A stretch of DNA of 64,000 nt from Desulfacinum infernum DSM 9756 (GCF_900129305.1 NZ_FQVB01000021.1:21486-85485), one strand, 5' to 3'. Shown: positions 35,687-43,863, counted from the stretch's first letter. Notes: generated by a model not told the origin, from the letters alone. Translations and numbers: made by a program.

Positions 35687-35902
35687 GGGCTTGTCTGAGA
35701 CCGCTCGGGATGACCGCTTGCTCGTAGCGCAGCCCTTCGGGGCTGCGGAAAAGACCCTCGACCTCGGATGGGCCATCGGTGGCCTGTCCCAACATGGGGC
35801 ACGACGGCCCTTTCCCGCGGGGCTGAAGCCCCGCGGCTACGAAAAGAGCGGAAGCATCCCGGCTTCTGGAACCGGAGAGCCGTTCTCGGGCACGGTCCTG
35901 GG
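35683..35902. repeat. CTAG-TIR element, type B, copy 1
   Basis: About 220 bp, sharing the CTAG with the previous element. Ends CTAGGGGCTTGTCTGAGA and TTCTCGGGCACGGTCCTGG (imperfect). The inside has two REP-like palindromes: GCAGCCCTTCGGGGCTGC and CCGCGGGGCTGAAGCCCCGCGG. Related copies at 49201 and 59012. Confidence 0.65.
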
Positions 35903-35911
35903 AGGCTGTCT

Positions 35912-36056
35912 CCAGGAGCTTGTCTGAAAACGACCGATTTCCGCCGGTCAATGCCCATTCGTCATCCCCGTGAATGCGGGGATCCAGGGATTCCGGCAAC
36001 TTATAGACTCCCGCTTGCGCGGGAGTGACGGTTGGGGGAGTTCTCGGACAGGCTCG
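35912..36056. repeat. CTAG-TIR element, type A, copy 2
   Basis: 145 bp, starting CCAGGAGCTTGTCTGAAAA and ending TTCTCGGACAGGCTC. The core GTCATCCCCGTGAATGCGG, GGATCCAGG and ACTCCCGCTTGCGCGGGAG is nearly identical to the copies at 35516 and 47172. Three elements in tandem fill most of the 35520-36343 spacer. Confidence 0.75.
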
Positions 36057-36103
36057 GAGAAGGCCACCCGTTGGAGGGGTTACCTGTCCGTCGGGCAGAT
36101 GTA

Positions 36104-36203
36104 GGGGCGGTTCGCGAACCGCCCCTGCACGAGCGGCGGAAGGCTCATTGGGAATCTCAAGAGACCGGGCCCTGCAGGGGCGAAAAATCTTTGGCCCCTA
36201 CAC
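36104..36203. repeat. GGGGCG palindromic repeats
   Basis: A perfect 24-base palindrome AGGGGCGGTTCG/CGAACCGCCCCT (36104-36127), then a looser copy CAGGGGCGAAAAATCTTTGG..CCCCTACA (36173-36202). Relatives occur near 43.7, 47.4 and 52.2 kb. Confidence 0.7.
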
Positions 36204-36263
36204 GGTCCGGTCCCGGCCCATGGCGTTTTGTCCCTCGAACGAGCCCCTTCCGGCCTTGTCGCG

Positions 36264-36309
36264 AAACCACAAAAGGAGCCCACCCCGGGTGGGCTCCCTT
36301 TGTGGTTTT
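36264..36309 (+). promoter_or_regulatory. Long hairpin just upstream of the NuoF/GltD-type gene
   Basis: AAACCACAAAAGGAGCCCACCC pairs with GGGTGGGCTCCCTTTGTGGTTT over almost its whole length, followed by TTTTACG. It is either the terminator of the upstream operon or an attenuator, since it ends only 34 bases before the ATG at 36344. Confidence 0.7.
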
Positions 36310-36343
36310 ACGACGAACTTACAGACAACGGGAGTATCTATCC

Positions 36344-39300
36344 ATGGCGGATCAAAACGCTTTGACACCCCTTTTCACCGTTCAAATCGCCACCTTTCCC
36401 GGCGCTCCGCTGGATGAGGCGGAGGCCGTTCGGGAAGCCTTCGTGAAGGAATTGGAAAAACGATCGGCCCGGGACCTGACCCCCATCCACGTGACCTTCA
36501 CCGGCTGGCACGGAATCGAAGGAAAGGACGTGATGGTTCGGGTCCAGGTGGGCCAGGAAGTCTCCATCTACCAGATGGTGACGCCGGACATGACCGGTCG
36601 GATCGTGGAACAGCACCTCCTGGGGGGACGCCCCGTCACGGAATGGCTGGCCGGCCGGGACCTGGAAGCCTTCTACCAGCCCCAGAAGCTGGTGGTGAGC
36701 CAGTGGGCCGGGACCATGGATCCCACGGATCTTCAGGCCTACCGGGATCAGGACGGCTACGACGGTTATCTCCACTTCGCCCGGGAAGGTTTCCAGGGGT
36801 TTCGGGCCTTGGTGGAACCGGGCGACCTGAAGGATGGATCCACACTGGACGGTCGTCTCGTGGTGGAGTTGTGGAGGGAAGCGCTGGAGCGGCCCGGGAA
36901 ACGGGCGGTGGTGGTGAACGCCTGCCTTCCTGCCTGGGAGGCGGGGCCGGAGCTCCTCCTGCTGGAAGGCGCGCCGCACCAGGTCCTGGAAGGGGCCTTG
37001 CTGGCCTCGGGGGTTCTGGAAGCCGACCGGATTCTCTTTCTGGTTCCGAGGTATGCCCGCACCGCCCGGGAACGCCTGGAGGAGGCCCTCCGCGTTCTGC
37101 TGGAAAGCGATCTTTTGGACATCTCGGGACACAAGCCCTCCATGGAGATCGCCGTTTCCGAACACGTGTTCTTGAACGAGGACGAGGCGAGCTTCCGGAG
37201 GGCCCTGGGCGCTCAACTGCCGGCCGATGTCTCCCTGGTGGCCCACGGCGTGGAGGCGGTGGCCCTGCTGCCTCTTCCGGCCCAGCGAGTGCTCTACGGC
37301 CAGACGACCATTACGGATCCTTCGGACTACCACACCCGGATCTTCCGGCTGAGCGGCCCGGTGGTGCGGCCCGGGTTCGTGGAGGTGGCGGCGGGAGCCC
37401 CTCTTGCCCAGGTGGTGGACCAGATCGGAGGCGGGCCGCTCCCAGGCCATCGCCCCAAGGCCCTGTGGGTGGGAGGCGCCGTGGGCGGCGTCTTTCCCCT
37501 GCGACTTTCGGAACTGTCCCTGGATCACGAAACCCTCAAAGGTCTTGGGGCCTGTCTCTCGGTGGGCCAGGTCCGGCTGCTGGACGACCGGGAATGCGTG
37601 GTGGCTCAGGTGAGGGAATCGTTCCGCAGGTTGATGGCGGCTCGCATGGGCCGTTGCGCCGTCTTCGACGCCGAGGCACCTGAAATACTGGAAATCCTGG
37701 AGGCGGTCACGGAGGGGCGGGCGACTTCCGATTCCCTCCCCGAACTGGAACGGCGCTGCACGCGGGTTCGGGAAGAAGCGTCGGGGGCACTCCTTCGAAA
37801 CAGCGTGAACCCCATCCTCACGTCCCTTCAGTTCTTCCACGAAGAATACCGCATGCACACGGAAAACAAGCACTGCCCCGCCCGTGTGTGCGCCCGGCTC
37901 ATCCCGGCTCCCTGCCAGATGGCCTGTCCCACCAGCATCGACATCCCCAGCTACCTGGCTCACGTGGCCCACGGGGAGCCCGCCAAGGCCCTGGAGGTCA
38001 TCCGACACGACAACCCCTTCCCCTGGGTCTGCGGCCTCATCTGTCCGCACCCGTGCGAACGGGCCTGCGTGCGGGGACACTTGGACCAGCCCATCAACAT
38101 CCGCTACCTCAAGGCCTATGCCGCCCAGTGGGCCGAGGAGCGAAACCTCTATGACGTGACCCCGCCCGCGGAAAAGGAACCCCAGAAGGTGGCGGTGGTG
38201 GGATCGGGTCCGGCGGGGCTGGCCGCCGCCCATTACCTGGCTTCCATGGGCTATCCGGTCACCATCTTCGAAGCCAACCCCATCCCGGGAGGATTGTTGG
38301 TCACGGGCATTCCCGAATATCGCCTGCCCCGGTCCGTGGTGCGCAAGGAAATCCAGCTGCTGGAACGACTGGGAGTGGAAATCCGCACCGGCGTCACGGT
38401 GGGGGAAGACGTCACTCTGGATGAACTGCGGGCTCAAGGCTACAAGGCCTTCTTCCTGGGCATCGGCGCCCACCAGAGCTATCAGCTGAAGATCGAAGGC
38501 GAGGCCGAATACCCTCAGGTCATGTGCGTAATCCGCTTCCTGCGCGAAGTGAACCTGGGGCAGCGCGCCAAGCCCGCCGACAAGGTGGTGGTGGTGGGAG
38601 GCGGCAACGCGGCCATGGACGCCGCCCGTACCTGCATCCGACTGGGCTGCAAGGAAGTGCACGTGGCCTACCGGCGCACCCTGGAGCAGATGCCCGCCCA
38701 TTCCGAAGAAGTCCGCCAGGCCATGGAAGAAGGCGTTCAGTTCCACTTCCTGGCCGTGCCGGTGAAGGTGGTGGGAGAAAACGGCCGGGTGACGCACCTG
38801 GAGTGCCTGCAGGCGCGCCTTGGAAAGCCGGACGCCAGCGGCCGCCGGCGGCCCATCCCGGTGGCGGGAAGCAACTTCCGCATCGAAGCCGGGGCCGTAA
38901 TCCGGGCCATCGGGCAGCAACCGAAACTGTCTTCGTTTGGAGACGACCTGCCTTTCCAGGTGACGCCCCGAAATCTCATCGTCACCGAGCCCTATTCCAC
39001 CCGCACCAGCGTGGAGGACATCTTTGCCGGTGGAGATGCCGTGACGGGGCCGGCCACCGTGGTGGAGGCCATCGCGGCCGGCAAGCAGGCGGCTCTCGAC
39101 ATCGACCACTACCTGCAGGGGCGCCAAGGGCCGGCACCGGTCTTTCGGGCTCATCGGCGCGACCAGGTTCCCTTTGTAGTCCAGTCTGCGAAAGAGAAGA
39201 GGGACGCACGGCGGGTGCCGCTCCACCTGGTGGATCCCGAGGTTCGGAAGCACACCTTCGATCCGGTGGAACTGGGCTACAGCGATGAAGAAGCCCGGGC

Positions 39301-39727
39301 GGAAGCCAAGAGGTGCCTGCGCTGCGACGTGTGCATCCGGTGCGGAACGTGCGAACGGGTCTGCCGGGACGACATGCAGGTGCACGCCTTGGGATTTTCC
39401 CAGATCAGCACCACGGAAAGGGTGCTCACCGACTACGAAAGACCATCGGAAAAGTGCATCACGTGCGGGGCCTGCGCCCTGGCCTGCCCCACGGGAGCCA
39501 TTCAGTTCGAAGAAAACGACCGCCGCCGCCGGGTGAGCCTGTGCGGTACGGAACTGAACGCCCTGGACGTCCCGGCCTGCAAGGCCTGCGGCAAGCCCTT
39601 TGTCCCCAAGCGCTACCTGGACTATGTTCAGAAAAGGGCGGATGCGGCCACGGGCAAGCGGGTCTTTCGCAATCTGTGCCCGGAATGCGCCCGCCGGGTC
39701 CGGGCCGAACGGTTTTGGAAAGCGTGA
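36344..39727 (+). CDS. Degenerate NuoF module fused to GltD/NfnB-type flavoprotein and ferredoxin
   Basis: 1127 residues. Residues ~1-470 align in order with NuoF/HoxF (YQMVTPDMTGRIVEQHLLGG, the QDGYDGY block, an SLBB strand pattern) but have lost the [2Fe-2S] cysteines, the glycine-rich FMN/NAD loop and the C-terminal [4Fe-4S] cysteines. Residues ~510-600 are the GltD-type Fe-S domain (CPARVCARLIPAPCQMACP). Residues ~617-940 have FAD (VVGSGPAGLAAAHYL) and NAD(P) (VVVGGGNAAMDAA) sites. Then two [4Fe-4S] sites (CIRCGTCERVC; CITCGACALACP) and a Cys4 tail (CKACGKPF, CPEC). Start chosen after GGGAGTATC; an extension to 36032 would be encoded by repeats. Probably an NAD(P)H:ferredoxin-type oxidoreductase serving the molybdoenzyme. 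Confidence 0.82.
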   Translation: MADQNALTPLFTVQIATFPGAPLDEAEAVREAFVKELEKRSARDLTPIHVTFTGWHGIEGKDVMVRVQVGQEVSIYQMVTPDMTGRIVEQHLLGGRPVTEWLAGRDLEAFYQPQKLVVSQWAGTMDPTDLQAYRDQDGYDGYLHFAREGFQGFRALVEPGDLKDGSTLDGRLVVELWREALERPGKRAVVVNACLPAWEAGPELLLLEGAPHQVLEGALLASGVLEADRILFLVPRYARTARERLEEALRVLLESDLLDISGHKPSMEIAVSEHVFLNEDEASFRRALGAQLPADVSLVAHGVEAVALLPLPAQRVLYGQTTITDPSDYHTRIFRLSGPVVRPGFVEVAAGAPLAQVVDQIGGGPLPGHRPKALWVGGAVGGVFPLRLSELSLDHETLKGLGACLSVGQVRLLDDRECVVAQVRESFRRLMAARMGRCAVFDAEAPEILEILEAVTEGRATSDSLPELERRCTRVREEASGALLRNSVNPILTSLQFFHEEYRMHTENKHCPARVCARLIPAPCQMACPTSIDIPSYLAHVAHGEPAKALEVIRHDNPFPWVCGLICPHPCERACVRGHLDQPINIRYLKAYAAQWAEERNLYDVTPPAEKEPQKVAVVGSGPAGLAAAHYLASMGYPVTIFEANPIPGGLLVTGIPEYRLPRSVVRKEIQLLERLGVEIRTGVTVGEDVTLDELRAQGYKAFFLGIGAHQSYQLKIEGEAEYPQVMCVIRFLREVNLGQRAKPADKVVVVGGGNAAMDAARTCIRLGCKEVHVAYRRTLEQMPAHSEEVRQAMEEGVQFHFLAVPVKVVGENGRVTHLECLQARLGKPDASGRRRPIPVAGSNFRIEAGAVIRAIGQQPKLSSFGDDLPFQVTPRNLIVTEPYSTRTSVEDIFAGGDAVTGPATVVEAIAAGKQAALDIDHYLQGRQGPAPVFRAHRRDQVPFVVQSAKEKRDARRVPLHLVDPEVRKHTFDPVELGYSDEEARAEAKRCLRCDVCIRCGTCERVCRDDMQVHALGFSQISTTERVLTDYERPSEKCITCGACALACPTGAIQFEENDRRRRVSLCGTELNALDVPACKACGKPFVPKRYLDYVQKRADAATGKRVFRNLCPECARRVRAERFWKA

Positions 39728-39728
39728 A

Positions 39729-39758
39729 CCGTGATGAGTGATGAGTGACGGGTGACGG
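39729..39758. repeat. GTGATGAGTGACGGG-type repeat
   Basis: GTGATGAGTGATGAGTGACGGGTGACGG, the reverse complement of the ACTCATCACCCGTC family at 29716, lying three bases after the stop of the NuoF/GltD-type gene. Confidence 0.7.
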
Positions 39759-39760
39759 GG

Positions 39761-39800
39761 CTCCCCCCTCTTTCAAAGGGGGGTCGGGGGGGGATTGCCC
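39761..39800. repeat. CCCCCC..AAAGGGGGG spacer repeat
   Basis: CTCCCCCCTCTTTCAAAGGGG followed by GGTCGGGGGGGGATT. Similar spacer pieces at 49095-49128 and 49955-49990. It can fold as a hairpin; terminator function is possible but lacks a T run. Confidence 0.6.
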
Positions 39801-39881
39801 CAAGGGATGCCGGCAGGACGGGGCCTCCGCGAGGGCTTCACATTCAGACGGGTACGGGGGCGGGCTTCCGGGAGGGTTGAG

Positions 39882-41378
39882 ATGCTCAAGATCGGCATTA
39901 TCGGGGGCGGCCGGCGCTGCGAACGGATCCTGTCCCTCCTGGAGGAGGGGCGGCTGCGCCATCTGCAGGCCGAAGTGGTGGCCGTGGCCGACATCAACCC
40001 GGAGGCTCCGGGATACGTGCGGGCCAGGCAAAGGGGCATCTATACCACCACCAACTACATGGACTTTTTCGATCTGCCCCAGTTGGACCTGGTCATCGAA
40101 CTCACGGGAAACGAAGCCCTCCTGCACGATCTCTTGCGCCACAAGCCGCCCGACCTGCGGGTGCTGGATCTGGCCATGTCCCGAATCTGCGAGGATCTGG
40201 TCTGCTTCGAGGCGGAACTGGAAAACCGGGAACGGCGGATCCAGTTCACGGAAAGGTACCTGAAGCAGCTCCTGCAGGTGGTGCGCGATCCCATCATGGT
40301 GTTGAGCCCGGACCGAACCATCGTGGATGCCAACGATGCTCTGTTCGATTCGGTGGGCATGAGCCGGGCTGAGGTGATCGGCAAGCGCTGCCACGAAGTG
40401 AGCCACCGCAGCCCCGAACCGTGCCGCGGCCCGCACCACGCCTGTCCTTTGGACGACGCCCTGTCCCTCAGGACATCGGCCCATACCATCCACGAACACC
40501 ATACCAGTGAGACCCGAACCCGGTACTACGACGTGCTGGCCTACCCGCTCACGGACGAGCGGGGAGAGGTGGTGCTGGTGCTGGAAATCTGGCGGGACAT
40601 CAGCACGGCCTTGGAAAGACAGGTGGAGGAGAAAACCCGCCAGATCAAGGAGGACCTGGCGCGGCTGGTGCACGAAGACAAGATGATCGCCCTGGGAAAG
40701 TTGGTGGCCAGCGCCGTCCATGAAATCAACAATCCCCTGGCGGCCATCCACACCTTCGCCAAGGTGATGCTGCGCATGGTCAAACGGGCCCAAGGCTCCA
40801 TGGGACCGGAAGACCTGGCCGAAATGGAAAAGTTTCTGGAAATGGTGGCGGGGGAATCCAAGAGGTGCGGCGACATCGTCACGAACCTCCTCAGTTTTTC
40901 CCGCCATCAGCCGCTGGTGCGCCGCCCGGTGCAGATCAACGACGTGACGAAACGGATCGTGATCCTGCTGCAGCACAAGATGGAACTTCAAAAGATCCGG
41001 CTGCACCTGGAACCGGCGGACGATCTTCCCACCATCCCGGGGGATCTCAATCAGATCCAGCAAACCCTCATGAACCTGGTCTTCAACGCCATGGAGGCCA
41101 TGCCGGAAGGCGACGACCTGTGGATCCGCACCCGGTTCCAGGCCGACTCGGGGCAAGTGGCGGTGGAGGTGGAAGACACCGGCTGCGGCATTCCGGAAGA
41201 ACATCTGCAAAAGATCTTTGAACCGTTCTTTTCCACCAAGAGCCATGACAAGGGCGTGGGTCTGGGGCTCGCCGTGGTGTATGGAATCATCAAGGAACAT
41301 CGCGGCGAAATCGAGGTGGAAAGCCGGGTGGGGAAGGGCACCTTGTTTCGGGTGCTCTTTCCCGCTGCCGGCAGATAG
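39882..41378 (+). CDS. Sensor histidine kinase with N-terminal Rossmann domain and PAS
   Basis: 498 residues. Residues 1-~105 look like the NAD(P)-binding half of a GFO/IDH-type dehydrogenase (MLKIGIIGGGRRCERIL, VAVADINPEAPGY, VIELTGNEALLHDLL), then a coiled helix, a PAS domain (~130-235; PIMVLSPDRTIVDANDALF) with the Cys/His-rich loop CHEVSHRSPEPCRGPHHAC, HisKA with the phospho-His in SAVHEINNPLA, and HATPase (NLVFNAMEAM, DTGCGIP, GVGLGLAVVYGI). No membrane helix: it is a cytosolic sensor, perhaps of pyridine nucleotide state. Start after GGGAGGG. It lies nine bases before its NtrC-type partner. Confidence 0.88.
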   Translation: MLKIGIIGGGRRCERILSLLEEGRLRHLQAEVVAVADINPEAPGYVRARQRGIYTTTNYMDFFDLPQLDLVIELTGNEALLHDLLRHKPPDLRVLDLAMSRICEDLVCFEAELENRERRIQFTERYLKQLLQVVRDPIMVLSPDRTIVDANDALFDSVGMSRAEVIGKRCHEVSHRSPEPCRGPHHACPLDDALSLRTSAHTIHEHHTSETRTRYYDVLAYPLTDERGEVVLVLEIWRDISTALERQVEEKTRQIKEDLARLVHEDKMIALGKLVASAVHEINNPLAAIHTFAKVMLRMVKRAQGSMGPEDLAEMEKFLEMVAGESKRCGDIVTNLLSFSRHQPLVRRPVQINDVTKRIVILLQHKMELQKIRLHLEPADDLPTIPGDLNQIQQTLMNLVFNAMEAMPEGDDLWIRTRFQADSGQVAVEVEDTGCGIPEEHLQKIFEPFFSTKSHDKGVGLGLAVVYGIIKEHRGEIEVESRVGKGTLFRVLFPAAGR

Positions 41379-41387
41379 GGAGGATGC

Positions 41388-42776
41388 ATGACGCGAGGCC
41401 CGAGCATACTCATAGTGGACGATGAATTCTCGGTGCAGGAATCTCTGCGGGTCTGGTTCGAAAAGTCGGGCTACGAAGCGGAAGGGGCGTCTTCCGGCGA
41501 AGAGGCCTTGGAGAAACTCGCCGACCGGGCCTACGACATTGTCTTTCTGGACATCATGATGCCGGGCATGAACGGCCTGGAGGTGCTGCGCCGCATCAAG
41601 GAAGAATATCCCGGCACCCTGGTGGTCATGATGACCGCCTACGCCTCCATCGAATCGGCCGTGGAAGCCATGAAGGAAGGGGCCAGCGACTACCTGCTCA
41701 AGCCCCTGGACCCGGATCTTCTGGACCCGCTCATCGCACGGCTCCTGCACGTGAAGGAGCTCATGGACGAAAACGTCCTTCTCCGGGAGCAGGTCTCCAG
41801 CATGGTCCGCTTCGAGAACCTGGTGGGCCGATCCCGGGCCATGGAGCGGATCTTCGCCATGATCCGGGACGTGGCCCCTACGGATTCCCCGGTGCTCATC
41901 ACCGGAGAGACGGGGACCGGCAAGGAGATGGTGGCCAAGGCCATCCATGCCGTGAGCCCGCGGGCCGATGCGCCCTTCGTGGCGGTCAACTGCGGTGCCT
42001 TTCCGGAGCATTTGCTGGAAAGCGAGCTCTTCGGCCACGAAAAGGGCGCCTTCACCGGGGCCACCCAGGCGCGCAAAGGCCGTCTGGAACTGTGCCACGG
42101 CGGTACCCTGTTCCTGGACGAAATCGGAGAGATCTCACCTCGCATGCAGGTGGATCTCCTTCGGGTGCTGGACGAAAAGCGGTTTTTCCGGGTGGGCGGA
42201 GAAAAGCCCATCCAGGTGGACTTTCGCGTCATCGCCGCCACCAACCGCGATCTTTCCAAGGCCATCGGCGAAGGCCGTTTCCGGTCCGATCTCTTCTACC
42301 GTCTCAACGTGATCTCCATTCACGTGCCGCCCCTGAGGGAGCGTGTGGACGACATTCCCCTGCTGGCCACCCACTTCCTGAAGCGCTACAGCCGGGAAAC
42401 CAACAAGCAGGTGGACGCCATCAGCCGGGAAGCCCTGGAACTGCTCAAGTCCTATTCCTGGCCCGGCAACGTGCGCGAGCTGCAAAACGCCATGGAACGC
42501 GCCGTGGTGCTGGCCAAGAAAAGAAGGATCGGGGTGGACGATCTGGCCTTCCTTCAGACTCCGCCTCCCCTTCCGTCCGCCGACATGACCCTGGAGGAGG
42601 TGGAACGGCGGCACATCGAGCGGGTTCTCCAAAGTCAGGCCGGAAACATCTCCCGGGCGGCGGAAATCCTGGGGATTCACCGCTCCACTCTGCACAAGAA
42701 GGTGCAGTATTACGGGATCACGTGCACCCGGGGGCGGGGCCGTCCGAGGGGCAGCGTCCGGCGCGTTCGCAAGTGA
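41388..42776 (+). CDS. Sigma-54-dependent response regulator (NtrC family)
   Basis: 462 residues: receiver with phospho-Asp in IVFLDIMMPGMNG and MMTAYAS, AAA+ domain with Walker A GETGTGKE, GAFTGA sigma-54 contact loop (EKGAFTGATQ), Walker B GGTLFLDEIGEI and arginine finger region, then a Fis-type HTH (GNISRAAEILGIHRSTLHKKV) and a basic tail RGRGRPRGSVRRVRK. It activates sigma-54 promoters such as the ones at 32307 and 44945, which is an inference from proximity. Paired with the Rossmann-PAS kinase. Confidence 0.95.
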   Translation: MTRGPSILIVDDEFSVQESLRVWFEKSGYEAEGASSGEEALEKLADRAYDIVFLDIMMPGMNGLEVLRRIKEEYPGTLVVMMTAYASIESAVEAMKEGASDYLLKPLDPDLLDPLIARLLHVKELMDENVLLREQVSSMVRFENLVGRSRAMERIFAMIRDVAPTDSPVLITGETGTGKEMVAKAIHAVSPRADAPFVAVNCGAFPEHLLESELFGHEKGAFTGATQARKGRLELCHGGTLFLDEIGEISPRMQVDLLRVLDEKRFFRVGGEKPIQVDFRVIAATNRDLSKAIGEGRFRSDLFYRLNVISIHVPPLRERVDDIPLLATHFLKRYSRETNKQVDAISREALELLKSYSWPGNVRELQNAMERAVVLAKKRRIGVDDLAFLQTPPPLPSADMTLEEVERRHIERVLQSQAGNISRAAEILGIHRSTLHKKVQYYGITCTRGRGRPRGSVRRVRK

Positions 42777-42789
42777 GGCCTTGGCGCGG

Positions 42790-42904
42790 TTTTGAACAGG
42801 TTTTGAACCGTCCATGAACGCACGCCGGAGGTTAATGAACATTTCCTCAACGGGCATGAGCCGGATTTGAACACGTATCGACAACCTTTCCACAACGACT
42901 GAAC
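42790..42904 (+). promoter_or_regulatory. Helically phased TGAAC box array
   Basis: GAAC boxes begin at 42794, 42805, 42816, 42837, 42869 and 42901, that is at steps of 11, 11, 21, 32 and 32 bases, close to whole helical turns. The first two units read TTTTGAAC. They fill the spacer between the NtrC-type gene and archaemetzincin and may be operator sites or a decayed 11-bp tandem repeat. Confidence 0.45.
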
Positions 42905-42908
42905 ATCC

Positions 42909-43460
42909 ATGAAGATTCACGGCGGGGTGGCTCTTGTCCCATGCCGGAAGGTGAGCCCGCAAACCGTGCTCACACTGGCCCGAACCATCACGGACTTCAC
43001 CGGCCTGGTGGTGGGAGTTCACGACGCCTGGGAGCTCCCCCCGGAGGCCTACGACGGGATGCGCCGTCAATTTCACGCGGGACAGGTCCTGGAAGCGGCC
43101 CAGTCCCTGGCTCCGGAAGCCCTTCGCGTAGTGGCGGTCGTGGGAAAGGATCTCTACCTGCCCATCTTCACCCATGTTTACGGGGAAGCGCACCTTTCCG
43201 GCCGCACCGCCGTGGTTTCGCTCTACCGGTTGGAGCTGCCCGAGGACGGCGTATCCCCCTCGCGGGAACTTTTTTGGGATCGCGCGGCCAAAGTGGTGCT
43301 CCACGAACTGCTCCACACCTTCGGCCTGACCCACTGCCGCCACGCCGGGTGCCTCATGCAGGCCGTGACCAGCACGCCCGCCCTGGACCGGCTGAACCGG
43401 CGCCTGTGCCGCTCCTGCCTCAACCTGTGGTCCGCCGTCCGAAACGACCTGAAGATCTAG
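42909..43460 (+). CDS. amzA: Archaemetzincin family zinc metalloprotease
   Basis: 183 residues. The extended metzincin site HELLHTFGLTHC is followed by the family-specific structural zinc cysteines (HCRHAGCLMQ, then CRSCLNLW), matching HExxHxxGxxHCx4CMx17CxxC. Archaemetzincins are mainly archaeal and vertebrate aminopeptidase-like enzymes of unknown physiological substrate, with scattered bacterial members. No signal peptide, so cytoplasmic. The TAG stop lies in the CTAGGCGCTTGTCTGAAAA end of a repeat element. Located between two sigma-54 regulatory systems, it may be coregulated through the TGAAC array. Confidence 0.93.
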   Translation: MKIHGGVALVPCRKVSPQTVLTLARTITDFTGLVVGVHDAWELPPEAYDGMRRQFHAGQVLEAAQSLAPEALRVVAVVGKDLYLPIFTHVYGEAHLSGRTAVVSLYRLELPEDGVSPSRELFWDRAAKVVLHELLHTFGLTHCRHAGCLMQAVTSTPALDRLNRRLCRSCLNLWSAVRNDLKI

Positions 43461-43540
43461 GCGCTTGTCTGAAAACGCTGGGGATGACCGTTTTTCTTGT
43501 AGCGCAGCCCTTCAGGGCTGCGAAAAGATCTCTCACACCC
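43457..43540. repeat. CTAG-TIR element, type B, truncated copy
   Basis: Starts CTAGGCGCTTGTCTGAAAA at the archaemetzincin stop codon, continues with GGGGATGACCG and the palindrome GCAGCCCTTCAGGGCTGC. No matching right terminus was found, so it seems cut off. Confidence 0.6.
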
Positions 43541-43546
43541 CCGCGC

Positions 43547-43595
43547 ATTTCCATTTGCGTCTATTGGCGTTCATTCGCGGTTCTCGTTCCCACAA
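43547..43595. repeat. TTTGCGTCTATTGGCGTTCATTCGCGGTTCTC repeat family
   Basis: An intergenic low-complexity repeat with units like TTCATTCGCGG. A reverse copy lies at 47511-47545 and a shorter one at 56866-56897. Confidence 0.6.
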
Positions 43596-43681
43596 ACCAA
43601 GGGCGAAACGTGCTTTTCCGAGGCAGGCCACGGTAGAGGCGAACCTGAATTGGACGGTTCCTTCTAATGGACAGCTCCTGA

Positions 43682-43828
43682 AGGGCGGGCGTAAAGCCCG
43701 CCCCTACAAAAAGCCCCGGACCCATTGGGTAGGGGCGGGGTTTATCCCCGCCCGCTAATCACGCGGTGTAAGAGACACCCGAAGAAAAAATCGCTCAGAT
43801 TAGGGCGAATGATTATTCGCCCCTACAT
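43682..43828. repeat. Cluster of GGGGCG palindromic repeats
   Basis: Three imperfect palindromes flanked by CCCCTACA or its complement: GGGCGGGCGTAAAGCCCGCCC (43683-43703), GGGGCGGGGTTTATCCCCGCCC (43732-43753) and GGGCGAATGATTATTCGCCC (43804-43823). No gene is visible in this 479-base spacer. Confidence 0.75.
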
Positions 43829-43863
43829 CCCGCGCGCCTGGACGGAGTATGGATGCGTTTCAT

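Noticed and set aside
35516..36056. Intact insertion sequence.
   Set aside because: The elements are 145-220 bp, contain no open frame of transposase type and only share terminal repeats, so at most they are non-autonomous.
36032..36343. N-terminal extension of the NuoF/GltD-type protein to an upstream start.
   Set aside because: The extension would be translated from palindromic repeats and a long hairpin; ATG 36344 has a ribosome site and matches the start of the NuoF-like region.
36338..39385. A 1015-codon minus-strand open frame opposite the NuoF/GltD-type gene.
   Set aside because: No domain motif, no ribosome site, compositional shadow of the plus-strand gene.
39459..42098. An 879-codon minus-strand open frame opposite the kinase and NtrC-type genes.
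   Set aside because: Same reason; it also spans a spacer repeat and three unrelated plus-strand genes.
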